This document shows positions 1 through 5,514 of a stretch of 5,514 bases of DNA, piece after piece. The position numbers and the translations under genes are program-made. Numbering within the stretch: the stretch's first letter is position 1; every line of letters begins with the position of its first letter. The notes under the pieces were generated by a model. The model did no database searches. It was not told the DNA's origin and was given only the letters and a program-made list of their open reading frames with translations. The stretch comes from Acidobacteriota bacterium (GTDB lineage: Bacteria; Acidobacteriota; Terriglobia; 20CM-2-55-15): contig QHXD01000473.1 in NCBI GenBank assembly GCA_003223895.1, positions 1 through 5,514 of the forward strand, in the 5' to 3' direction.

Positions 1-1383
1 CAGAATGGCGACCTGGTCCTGCTCGAAAATCTGTTCTTTCATTCCGGCGAAGACACAAACGATCCGGAGTTTGCCGGAGAGCTGGGGGAATTGTGCGACG
101 TCTACTGCAACGATGCATTCGCGCTGGCCTACCGGGGAATGGCTTCGACCTTAGGGATTACTCGTCATATACGACCCGCCGCAGCCGGCCTGGCACTCGC
201 ACGTGAGCTATCGATGTTCGAGCTTTTGCTGGATAGTCCTGACTTGCCGTTTCTGGCTCTGATCGGAGGAGGGCGCATCAAAGAGAAGCTTCCAATCCTT
301 GAAAGCCTGCTGCCCCGGCTGAATGTTCTCTTCATCGGAGGAGCGCTGTCATGCACATTTCTAAGAGCGAAAGGATGTCAGATCGGCGCGAGCCCCGTGG
401 ATGACGATTTTCTTCCTGTCGTGCGGGATTTCCTGCGCAAAGCGAGAGGAAAAACCCAGCTGGTGTTGCCACGGGATTTCGTTGTTGTTCGGGCGATAGA
501 CTTCATAGATTTCCAGAACGGCCTTCAATCACGCCCGCCCGAATCCAGAGAGGTGCTCGCCGAGGAGATGGGTCCTTCAGACCTCGCGGTCGATATTGGA
601 CCTCGAACGCTCGATCGTTTGAAGGAATTGATCGGTTTCGCTCACACCATTCTGTGGAACGGCCCGATGGGGATTTGGGAAATCGAGCCCTTCGCTGCGG
701 GTGCGCTTGGAGTTGCGCGCGCCTTGATTGAAGCCTTACCGCACCACCAGCAACGGACCGTCATGTGCGGCCACAGCCTGGCGCGCGCGATTCGATCTTC
801 CGGTTTTCCATTCGAGCGGATTCGCCATCTGACCACAGCGGGAAAATCTGCGTTGCAGTTGCTTGCGGGAAATCCTTTGCCCGCAGTAGCAGCGTTGGAC
901 GGTTCCACCGAACTGGCTTCCCCGATTTGGGCAAGAACGCGCAGAGTGTTGCTGGCTGTAGATGGATCGGAAGGCTCTCTCGAGGCAGCCCGAAAGCTTG
1001 GCATTCTCATCGATGCGGAAGGAGCGGAGATCGATCTTCTCCATGTCCAGAAACCTGTGGTATCGCTTCTCAAAACTCTGTGGATGGATCCTGATAAAAG
1101 ACACCGCCTCGAGATCGAGCGCCAGCTGGAAGCCGAAAAGATTTTCATGGCGGCGAATGCGGCGCTCGCACATCAGGGACTGATTTCGCATCATCAGTTC
1201 ACTGCCGAAGGCGATCCCGCAAACGAGATTATGAGATGTTCGGAAGAACTCGGCGCGGACCTGATCGCCATGGGCGGCCACGGTGGTGTTTCCCACAAGG
1301 TGACTCATCGGTCCGAACGTCCTGTACTCATTGTGAGAAAGCCGGAGAATTACGGGACCCAGGAAAAATTCGGAACCGCATGA
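1..1383 (+). CDS. Degenerate phosphoglycerate kinase-like protein fused to a C-terminal universal stress protein domain (5' end missing)
   Basis: The reading frame is open from base 1 to the TGA at 1381-1383, giving 460 visible residues; about 110 N-terminal PGK residues are probably outside the window. Numbering here is from base 1. Residues 1-305 follow the PGK fold in order: LLENLFFH (7-14), NDAFALAYRGMAST (37-50), GGGRIKEK (89-96), DIGPRT (about 198-203), WNGPMGIWE (219-227), CGHS (256-259), TTAGKSAL (278-285) and a final LPAVAAL. Residues 313-456 are a USP domain starting RRVLLAVDGSEGS and ending near MGGHGG (424-429) and PVLIV. Normal PGK transfers phosphate between 1,3-bisphosphoglycerate and ADP. 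Here several key positions differ: Arg to Phe at 12, His to Tyr at 44, His to Met at 47, Lys to Arg at 92, Asp to His at 258, and the GGG loop is AGK at 280-282. The USP part lacks the usual G-x9-G-S/T stretch. I infer a non-catalytic, perhaps sensory or structural, cytoplasmic protein. Family membership is clear; the function is not. Confidence 0.88.
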   Translation, partial: QNGDLVLLENLFFHSGEDTNDPEFAGELGELCDVYCNDAFALAYRGMASTLGITRHIRPAAAGLALARELSMFELLLDSPDLPFLALIGGGRIKEKLPILESLLPRLNVLFIGGALSCTFLRAKGCQIGASPVDDDFLPVVRDFLRKARGKTQLVLPRDFVVVRAIDFIDFQNGLQSRPPESREVLAEEMGPSDLAVDIGPRTLDRLKELIGFAHTILWNGPMGIWEIEPFAAGALGVARALIEALPHHQQRTVMCGHSLARAIRSSGFPFERIRHLTTAGKSALQLLAGNPLPAVAALDGSTELASPIWARTRRVLLAVDGSEGSLEAARKLGILIDAEGAEIDLLHVQKPVVSLLKTLWMDPDKRHRLEIERQLEAEKIFMAANAALAHQGLISHHQFTAEGDPANEIMRCSEELGADLIAMGGHGGVSHKVTHRSERPVLIVRKPENYGTQEKFGTA

Positions 1384-1543
1384 AGCGATCACGCAAGGTG
1401 TGGTCGTCTTGCGCCCTCTTGTGGTAGCGGGAGATCTTCAAGTGCGTTCGGAATGCCATGACACAAACAACGTGATTGCGAGTTCAGTGGAAATTGCGAG
1501 ACCTATGAAATGAAGTCGCAGTCACGCACGTAATAAGATTTGC

Positions 1544-1570
1544 CCAACCGAGAGTATCCGAGTTGGTTTT
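1544..1570 (+). terminator. Weak candidate terminator downstream of the PGK-USP gene
   Basis: CCAACCG at 1544-1550 can pair with CG-A-GTTGG at 1559-1566, giving seven base pairs with one bulged A and an eight-base loop, followed by TTTT at 1567-1570. The stem is short and the T-run is only four bases, and it lies 160 bases after the stop codon. It is the best rightward terminator-like structure in the gap but remains a guess. Confidence 0.22.
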
Positions 1571-1840
1571 CCACAGACGTCACCGAGCATCCATCCAAAA
1601 AAACCACGACGAAACGATCGCGCGAGGACAAATGGCTGTCATGTTTTCGTTCTTCGTGTCGATTCTGCACCATCCCAACGTGATGGAATCAACGGCAGAA
1701 AACTTGCTGCCAGCCCTTCATTGTTTATTCAGCTTAAGTAGCCAGATCGAAACGTAAATCTACTGACGGATTCTGGGACAAATACGTGCCGCAACCGATT
1801 AGTCTGTTTCGTCACGTTGATTGGAATTGCCAAATGAGCT

Positions 1841-1847
1841 GGGAGGG
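1841..1847 (+). promoter_or_regulatory. Ribosome binding site that fixes the response-regulator start
   Basis: The purine-rich GGGAGGG contains GGAGG at 1842-1846 and ends nine bases before the ATG at 1857. This supports the ATG over an in-frame TTG at 1821, which has no comparable site and would add 12 residues ahead of the first beta strand of the receiver domain. Confidence 0.7.
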
Positions 1848-1856
1848 ACGAGCAAG

Positions 1857-2477
1857 ATGCGTGTTTATCTTGTCGATGGTCAGCCAGTCTTTCGCGAAGG
1901 TCTCAAGAGCATCATCGCCACCATGCGCGACTTGACGGTTATCGGGGAGGCGGATAACTGCAAAGAAGCCCTCCAGAAGGCCGGCAAGGACTGTGATCTC
2001 CTTGTTCTGGACGGCGAATTGGATTCCCTGGCCTTTCTTCAGTCACTGGAAAAGACACGAATCCGCGGACGGCCGCCATTTACGTTGGTCTTAACCAGGC
2101 ACACTGAAGATCAACATGCCATTCAAATGCTGGCGGCAGGCGCCGATGGGTACCTGAACAAGTCCAAACCGCCCGATACCATTCTCGATGCCATCCGGAA
2201 GGTCTCGCGAGGAGGAAAGTTCGTCAGCAGAGAGCTTGCCGAAACGGTGCTGTTCAACATGGATCGAATGAACAGACCCGCCCGTCTGTCGAATCGTGAA
2301 TACCAGGTGCTGTATCTGTATGCATCCGGTATGGCCATGAAAGAGATCGCCGGGCAGTTGGCGCTGAGCGTCAAGACGGTCAGCACATACCGATGTCGTC
2401 TACTGGAAAAACTGAATCTGAGGAGCAATGCACAACTGATGCAATACGCCTATAAGGAGGGCGTGATCGGGGAGTAG
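1857..2477 (+). CDS. NarL/FixJ-family response regulator (receiver plus LuxR-type HTH)
   Basis: The 206-residue product has the usual length and order of this family: a receiver domain at about 1-118 and a LuxR-type helix-turn-helix at about 142-200. Phosphorylation of the receiver by a sensor kinase normally drives dimerisation and DNA binding. Visible receiver landmarks are LVDG (5-8), the likely phosphoacceptor Asp52 in LVLDGEL, the switch Thr80 in LVLTRH, and Lys102 in GYLNKS. The HTH carries LSNREYQVL (144-152), the helix MKEIAGQLALSVKTVSTY (161-178) and LLEKLNLRSN. The second acidic-pocket residue, normally Asp, is Gly8, and the MPxxDG loop usually found after the phosphoacceptor is shortened to ELDS, so phosphorylation may be altered. 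The start was chosen from its Shine-Dalgarno site and from where receiver domains begin. No histidine kinase lies in the window, so it appears orphan here. Its targets are unknown. It is followed by a strong hairpin and is probably monocistronic. Confidence 0.93.
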   Translation: MRVYLVDGQPVFREGLKSIIATMRDLTVIGEADNCKEALQKAGKDCDLLVLDGELDSLAFLQSLEKTRIRGRPPFTLVLTRHTEDQHAIQMLAAGADGYLNKSKPPDTILDAIRKVSRGGKFVSRELAETVLFNMDRMNRPARLSNREYQVLYLYASGMAMKEIAGQLALSVKTVSTYRCRLLEKLNLRSNAQLMQYAYKEGVIGE

Positions 2478-2484
2478 TTTTAGA

Positions 2485-2521
2485 TCAAACTGCAAACGGT
2501 CTGGAGCCGTTTGCAGTTTGA
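2485..2521 (+). terminator. Perfect 15-bp hairpin after the response-regulator gene
   Basis: TCAAACTGCAAACGG at 2485-2499 is exactly the reverse complement of CCGTTTGCAGTTTGA at 2507-2521, with a seven-base loop TCTGGAG. It begins seven bases after the TAG stop, a typical place for a transcription terminator or 3'-end-protecting structure. No T-run follows on either strand, so it is not a canonical intrinsic terminator. The heptamer GCAAACG of the left arm recurs directly at 2524-2530. Confidence 0.6.
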
Positions 2522-2620
2522 GCCGCAAACGATCGAGCCTGCACCCGTTCATGGTCTGCCGTGTTGCGCCTCGCCATCACAACGCCGACCGTTTAAATTG
2601 CATTAACACACTCATAAATC

Positions 2621-2650
2621 TTGACTTACGTGCCGAAAGTACGGTATAGC
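2621..2650 (+). promoter_or_regulatory. Candidate sigma70-type promoter of the DUF1592-DUF1552 operon
   Basis: TTGACT (2621-2626) matches the -35 consensus at five of six positions, and TATAGC (2645-2650) matches the -10 consensus at four of six, with an 18-base spacer. The surrounding sequence is clearly AT-richer than the genes. Transcription would start about 2657, leaving a leader of only about eight bases before the ATG at 2665, so translation would be near-leaderless or the true start site differs slightly. The only ribosome-binding candidate is a weak AAAGAGA at 2652-2658. Confidence 0.45.
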
Positions 2651-2664
2651 CAAAGAGAATTCTT

Positions 2665-4011
2665 ATGAGAAAAAACCCGTTTATTCTGGCATGTTTGTTT
2701 GCAGTTCTCTGGTCGGTTTCCAGCAGGCCGCAGCTGCTGGCCGCCACGCCGCAGGAAACCGCCGCAAGTTCCGCAACCGAGCAGCGCGCGCTCGTCGATA
2801 AATACTGCGTCACCTGCCACAATCAACGCGCCAAAACCGGGGGCCTGGTGCTGGAAAACATGGACCTTGCTAGGGTTACCGAAGGCGCGGAAGTATGGGA
2901 AAAGGTGATCCGGAAGGTTCGGGGCGGCATGATGCCTCCGGTTGGAATGGCGCGCCCGGACAAGGCATCGCTGGACAGCTTCGCATCCTATTTGGAGACC
3001 TCGATCGACAAGGTCGCGGCTGCGAAACCGAATCCGGGGCAGACCGTTCTTCACCGCCTGAACCGGGCCGAATACGGCAACGCGATTCGCGACTTGTTCT
3101 CGCTGGATGTGGATGTCACGTCGTACCTTCCGGCGGACTACGAGGCCTACGGATTCGACAATATTGCCGATGCGTTGACCATGTCGCCGGCGCTGATGGA
3201 TCGTTACCTTTCTGCTGCCTGGAAGATCACCGATCTCGCGATTGGCAATACCCAAATTACTCCGACGCTGGAGACGTTTCGAGTTCGGTCGGACCTCTCG
3301 CAAAACGACCACGTCGAAGGCCTGCCGATCGGGACACGTGGCGGCATTCTGATTCGCTATAACTTCCCGGTTGATGGTGAGTACGTCATCCGCCCGAAAC
3401 TGTATCGCGAGACTGTAAACATCGTTCGCGGCCTGGAGACGTCTCACGACCTGGAAGTCACTTTCGATGGTGACCGGGTTCATCTCGAAAGATTCGGAGG
3501 CGGTGCGGATGAGCGGAACGCTTACCTGAATCCGACGTCGGGCGGAGATCTCATCGAAAAGCGTTTCGAGACACGCATCCCCGTGAAAGCCGGTCCGCAT
3601 TCGATCGGCGTAGCCTTCCTCAAGAAGAGCTCCGCGCCGACCGTCGAACTGCTGGAGCCCTTCCAACGCGAACGGATCGATCCCATTACGCCGGTGGGCA
3701 TTCCTGAAATCGACAAGGTGACCGTTGAGGGGCCGTTCAACGTGAGCGCTTCCGGAGAGTCCCCGAGCCGTCGCCGCATATTCGTCTGCAGCCCGGCCCC
3801 CAACAGCGATGGCCTGACGTGCGCTAAAAAGATCCTTTCCACCATGGTCCGGCGGGCGTACAGGCGCCCCGTGACGGATGTGGAGCTTGCCCGTGTGGTC
3901 GGTTTCTATCAGAAGAGCGGTGGAAAAGGCAGTACGTTTGACACGGGGATTCAACAGGCGCTCGCGTTCATGCTTGTATGCGGCGCCGGGCACGATCTAT
4001 CGCATCAGTGA
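2665..4011 (+). CDS. N-terminal half of DUF1592-family protein: signal peptide, cytochrome c, DUF1587, DUF1595
   Basis: This frame gives 448 residues. Residues 1-27 form a Sec signal peptide: positive MRKN, a hydrophobic core around FILACLFAVLW, and a likely cut after LLAA. A class I c-type haem site CVTCH is at 48-52, with a probable distal ligand Met in GGMMPP (Met89 or Met90). Residues about 128-195 match DUF1587 (LHRLNRAEYGNAIRDL, then a GFDN and SPALMDRYL pattern). Residues about 220-350 look beta-rich and may form a ligand-binding sandwich; I cannot name it. Residues about 375-440 match DUF1595, including AKKILSTMVRRAYRRPVT. The last ten or so residues, after the FMLV at 435-438, are out of frame relative to the family and end at a premature TGA. 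The family is predicted to be periplasmic or envelope-associated; electron transfer is inferred from the haem motif. Confidence 0.85.
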   Translation: MRKNPFILACLFAVLWSVSSRPQLLAATPQETAASSATEQRALVDKYCVTCHNQRAKTGGLVLENMDLARVTEGAEVWEKVIRKVRGGMMPPVGMARPDKASLDSFASYLETSIDKVAAAKPNPGQTVLHRLNRAEYGNAIRDLFSLDVDVTSYLPADYEAYGFDNIADALTMSPALMDRYLSAAWKITDLAIGNTQITPTLETFRVRSDLSQNDHVEGLPIGTRGGILIRYNFPVDGEYVIRPKLYRETVNIVRGLETSHDLEVTFDGDRVHLERFGGGADERNAYLNPTSGGDLIEKRFETRIPVKAGPHSIGVAFLKKSSAPTVELLEPFQRERIDPITPVGIPEIDKVTVEGPFNVSASGESPSRRRIFVCSPAPNSDGLTCAKKILSTMVRRAYRRPVTDVELARVVGFYQKSGGKGSTFDTGIQQALAFMLVCGAGHDLSHQ

Positions 4012-5062
4012 TCTGGAGCTCGCGTCGCGCCTGTCCTTCTTTATATGGAGCAGCATTCCCGACGATCAGTTACTGGACCTGGCGGTTCAAGGCAAGCTCA
4101 AGAATCCTGCGGTTCTTGAACAGCAGGTCAGGCGGATGCTGGCGGATCAACGCGCCCGGGCGCTGGGCAGCAACTTTGCGGGACAGTGGTTGTATCTGCG
4201 CAATATAAGAAGTCACCGCCCGGATGAGGACATCTTCCCGGACTTCGATGACAACCTGCGGCAGGGCCTTGCGCGGGAGACGGAAATGCTTTTCGAAAGC
4301 ATCGTTCTCGAGGACCGCACTGCACTGGATTTGCTGAACGCCGACTACACGTTTCTGAACGAACGTCTGGCGAAGCACTACAAAATTCCGAATGTCTACG
4401 GCGATCAGTTCCGCCGTGTCACGGTGACCGATGAATATCGAAAAGGATTGCTCGGTCAGGGCAGCATCCTGGCTTTGACCTCGTATGCCAACCGGACGTC
4501 GCCGGTGAACCGTGGCAAGTATGTGCTTACGAACATTCTCGGGACACCGCCGCCGGCACCGCCGGACAATGTGCCGCCGCTTGACGAGACGCCGGGTAAG
4601 GTCCTTTCGATGCGTGACCGTATGGAACAGCATCGCAAGAATCCGGCCTGCTCGGGATGCCACAAGCTCATGGATCCGATCGGTCTGGCGCTGGAAAACT
4701 TCGATGCGATCGGCCGCTGGCGCTCCAGCGATGGCGGCGCGAAGATCGATTCGTCAGACACACTCTTTGACGGAACCAGGGTCGAGGGCCCCGTGGGTCT
4801 TCGCCAGGCGGTTCTGAAGCGTCCTGAACAATTTGTACGTACCATGACCGAAATGCTTTTGACGTACGGCCTCGGCCGTGGAATCGAGTATTACGACATG
4901 CCTGTCGTCCGCTCGATCCTTAGAGATTCCGCCCGCACTAACTATAAGTTTTCTTCGCTCGTTCTCGGAATCGTCAAAAGCGGACCGTTCCAAATGAAGG
5001 TGAAAACGTCGGAAGACACGGAAAAGGAAACTAATAAGGTAGCAGGAAGAAACGATAATTAA
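3878..5062 (+). CDS. C-terminal half of DUF1592-family protein: DUF1592, DUF1588 (second haem site), DUF1585
   Basis: The open frame from the ATG at 3878 gives 394 residues, but roughly the first 34 are a wrong-frame reading of the upstream DUF1595 region; real homology begins at AAPGTIYRIS (residue 35, base 3980). No good ribosome binding site supports independent translation. Residues about 40-165 match DUF1592 (ELASRLSFFIWSSIPDDQLL, FAGQWLYLRN, DYTFLNERLAKHY). Residues about 200-290 match DUF1588, with GKYVLTNILGTPPPAPP and a c-type haem site CSGCH at 258-262 followed by LMDPIGLALENFDAIG. Residues about 305-380 match DUF1585, including LTYGLGRGIEYYDMP and the terminal FSSLVLGIVKSGPFQMK. 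The TAA at 5060-5062 touches the Shine-Dalgarno sequence of the next gene, so the two are co-transcribed and perhaps translationally coupled. Without the upstream half this fragment has no signal peptide and could not be matured as a cytochrome. Confidence 0.85.
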   Translation: MWSLPVWSVSIRRAVEKAVRLTRGFNRRSRSCLYAAPGTIYRISDLELASRLSFFIWSSIPDDQLLDLAVQGKLKNPAVLEQQVRRMLADQRARALGSNFAGQWLYLRNIRSHRPDEDIFPDFDDNLRQGLARETEMLFESIVLEDRTALDLLNADYTFLNERLAKHYKIPNVYGDQFRRVTVTDEYRKGLLGQGSILALTSYANRTSPVNRGKYVLTNILGTPPPAPPDNVPPLDETPGKVLSMRDRMEQHRKNPACSGCHKLMDPIGLALENFDAIGRWRSSDGGAKIDSSDTLFDGTRVEGPVGLRQAVLKRPEQFVRTMTEMLLTYGLGRGIEYYDMPVVRSILRDSARTNYKFSSLVLGIVKSGPFQMKVKTSEDTEKETNKVAGRNDN

Positions 5063-5067
5063 GGAGG
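5061..5067 (+). promoter_or_regulatory. Strong Shine-Dalgarno sequence of the DUF1552 gene
   Basis: AAGGAGG is a near-perfect anti-16S complement, with eight bases between it and the ATG at 5076. Its first two bases are also the last two of the preceding TAA stop, which ties the DUF1552 gene to the upstream reading frame and fixes its start. Confidence 0.85.
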
Positions 5068-5075
5068 CCGCTCCA

Positions 5076-5514
5076 ATGTTCATTACGAAGAAGCATTTGT
5101 CCCGCCGCACTTTTCTGCGTGGTGCAGGCGTTGCAGTAGCGTTACCGTTCCTTGAATCCATGGTTCCGGCCCAGACACCGCTGGCAAAGACTGCCGCAAG
5201 CCCGATGGCACGCTGGGGATTCATCTACGTGCCTCACGGCTCAATCATGAAGCAGTGGACGCCGGCGAAGGAGGGCGTCGACTTCGAGTTCTCACCCATC
5301 CTCAAGCCTCTGGAGCCGTTCCGGAACTATGTGACCGTTGTGTCTGGTCTCTATAACACCGGCGAGAGCGGCCATTCACCCAGTTGCGCCATGTACCTGT
5401 CCGGGACGATGCCGGCCCATGGCAGCAAGATCCACCTGGCAACAACAATCGATCAGCACATTGCCCAGAAGCACGGTCAAGGCTCCACGTTCCCGTCGAT
5501 GGAGTTCGCCACCG
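5076..5514 (+). CDS. DUF1552-family Tat-exported protein (3' end outside window)
   Basis: The frame runs from the ATG to the window edge without a stop, giving 146 complete codons; family members are usually roughly 400-470 residues, so about two thirds is missing. Residues 9-15 are SRRTFLR, an almost exact twin-arginine export motif, followed by a weakly hydrophobic stretch GAGVAVALPFL and a likely signal-peptidase site after VPA (30-32). The mature part carries family features: RWGFIYVPHGSIMKQWTP, FEFSPILKPLEPF, VVSGLYN, and the later TIDQHIAQKHGQ region. Tat export suggests folding, perhaps with a cofactor, before transport to the periplasm. The gene lies 13 bases after the DUF1592 stop, the usual arrangement for this pair in Acidobacteriota and relatives. 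The reaction of DUF1552 proteins is not established, and I do not assign one. Confidence 0.9.
   Translation, partial: MFITKKHLSRRTFLRGAGVAVALPFLESMVPAQTPLAKTAASPMARWGFIYVPHGSIMKQWTPAKEGVDFEFSPILKPLEPFRNYVTVVSGLYNTGESGHSPSCAMYLSGTMPAHGSKIHLATTIDQHIAQKHGQGSTFPSMEFAT

Larger units (their letters stand above)
1384..1856. other. Long intergenic region with no convincing gene
   Basis: About 470 bases separate the PGK-USP stop codon from the response-regulator ATG. Short open frames exist, including a TTG-started one of 64 codons at 1563-1757, but none has a recognisable domain, a good ribosome binding site or an ATG start. Minor structure is present: a 6-bp stem CGCAAG/CTTGCG at 1392-1413, a weak stem followed by four T at 1544-1570, a 5-bp stem GGCAG/CTGCC at 1694-1711, and a direct repeat ATTGCGAG at 1475-1482 and 1493-1500. 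I found no clear sigma70 promoter, although the response-regulator promoter should lie here. No tRNA or rRNA is apparent. Confidence 0.6.
2665..5062 (+). pseudogene. Whole DUF1592-family cytochrome gene, disrupted by a deletion/frameshift
   Basis: Read across two frames, this locus encodes one full-length member of the planctomycete-type cytochrome family, with domains in the standard order: signal peptide, PSCyt-type cytochrome c, DUF1587, beta-rich linker, DUF1595, DUF1592, DUF1588, DUF1585. The first frame keeps family similarity up to QALAFMLV, ending at 3978. The second resumes it at AAPGTIYRISDLE from 3980. Family members normally have about 13-14 residues between these points, of the form SPxFLFRxExDP, and this segment is absent. 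A loss of about 3k-1 bases (roughly 38-41) therefore explains both the missing residues and the frame change. Both halves are otherwise well preserved with no further stops, so the lesion is either very recent or a sequencing/assembly artefact. If real, the product is broken: the second haem domain would be made without an export signal. Confidence 0.72.

Noticed and set aside
736..1392. Antisense open frame of 218 codons opposite the PGK-USP gene
   Set aside because: It lies entirely against a recognisable sense coding region and shows no domain of its own.
1392..1413. CGCAAG/CTTGCG stem just after the PGK-USP stop as a terminator
   Set aside because: Only six base pairs, a ten-base loop and no T-run afterwards.
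1563..1757. 64-codon open frame in the intergenic gap
   Set aside because: It begins with TTG, lacks a ribosome binding site, and its product has no recognisable motif; a frame of this length is expected by chance.
1821..1856. Upstream TTG start for the response regulator
   Set aside because: The ATG at 1857 has a well-spaced GGGAGGG and sits where receiver domains begin; the extra 12 residues add nothing recognisable.
3970..3990. Programmed ribosomal frameshifting to join the two DUF1592 halves
   Set aside because: There is no slippery heptamer at the junction, and a conserved protein segment is missing, which frameshifting cannot explain.
2626..3993. Antisense open frame of 455 codons opposite the DUF1592 gene
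   Set aside because: The sense strand encodes recognisable domains, a haem motif and a signal peptide over the same bases; the antisense product is Arg/Ala-rich with no recognisable domain and no clear start site. It is a shadow of codon bias.
4070..4663. Antisense open frame of 197 codons opposite the DUF1592/DUF1588 domains
   Set aside because: The sense frame is strongly conserved here; the antisense product has no recognisable features.
1..5514. CRISPR arrays, insertion sequences, tRNA or rRNA genes, attachment sites
   Set aside because: No regularly spaced repeats, transposase frames, terminal inverted repeats or recognisable RNA-gene signatures were seen on either strand.

Overview
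The window looks like a piece of a chromosome or metagenomic contig from a soil-type, moderately GC-rich bacterium, most plausibly Acidobacteriota; Planctomycetota or Verrucomicrobiota are less likely. The main clue is the paired DUF1592 (planctomycete-type cytochrome) and DUF1552 genes, a combination strongly expanded in these phyla. The taxon is inferred from gene content only. All supported genes are on the + strand.

Layout. (1) 1-1383 is the 3' part of a gene open at the left edge. It encodes a phosphoglycerate kinase (PGK)-like protein fused to a C-terminal universal stress protein (USP) domain. Most catalytic positions of the PGK part that I can see are substituted, and the USP part has lost its phosphate-binding loop segment, so this is probably not a working glycolytic kinase. 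(2) 1384-1856 is a gap of about 470 bases with no convincing gene. (3) 1857-2477 encodes an orphan NarL/FixJ-type response regulator (receiver plus LuxR helix-turn-helix), followed directly by a perfect 15-bp hairpin. (4) A sigma70-like promoter near 2621-2650 precedes a DUF1592-family c-type cytochrome gene at 2665-5062. This gene is split by a frame-changing deletion near 3978-3980 into an N-terminal half (signal peptide, first haem site, DUF1587, DUF1595) and a C-terminal half (DUF1592, DUF1588 with a second haem site, DUF1585). (5) From 5076, 13 bases after the stop codon and behind a strong Shine-Dalgarno sequence, a Tat-exported DUF1552 protein begins and runs off the right edge.

How the genes fit together. 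The DUF1592 and DUF1552 genes form an operon-like pair whose products should both act outside the cytoplasm; the biochemical role of this widespread pair is not established. The PGK-USP fusion and the response regulator suggest a stress or energy-status regulatory neighbourhood, but nothing in the window links them to the cytochrome operon directly. The points most worth a second look are the degenerate PGK-USP fusion and the deletion/frameshift in the DUF1592 gene, which may be real pseudogenisation or a sequence/assembly error.
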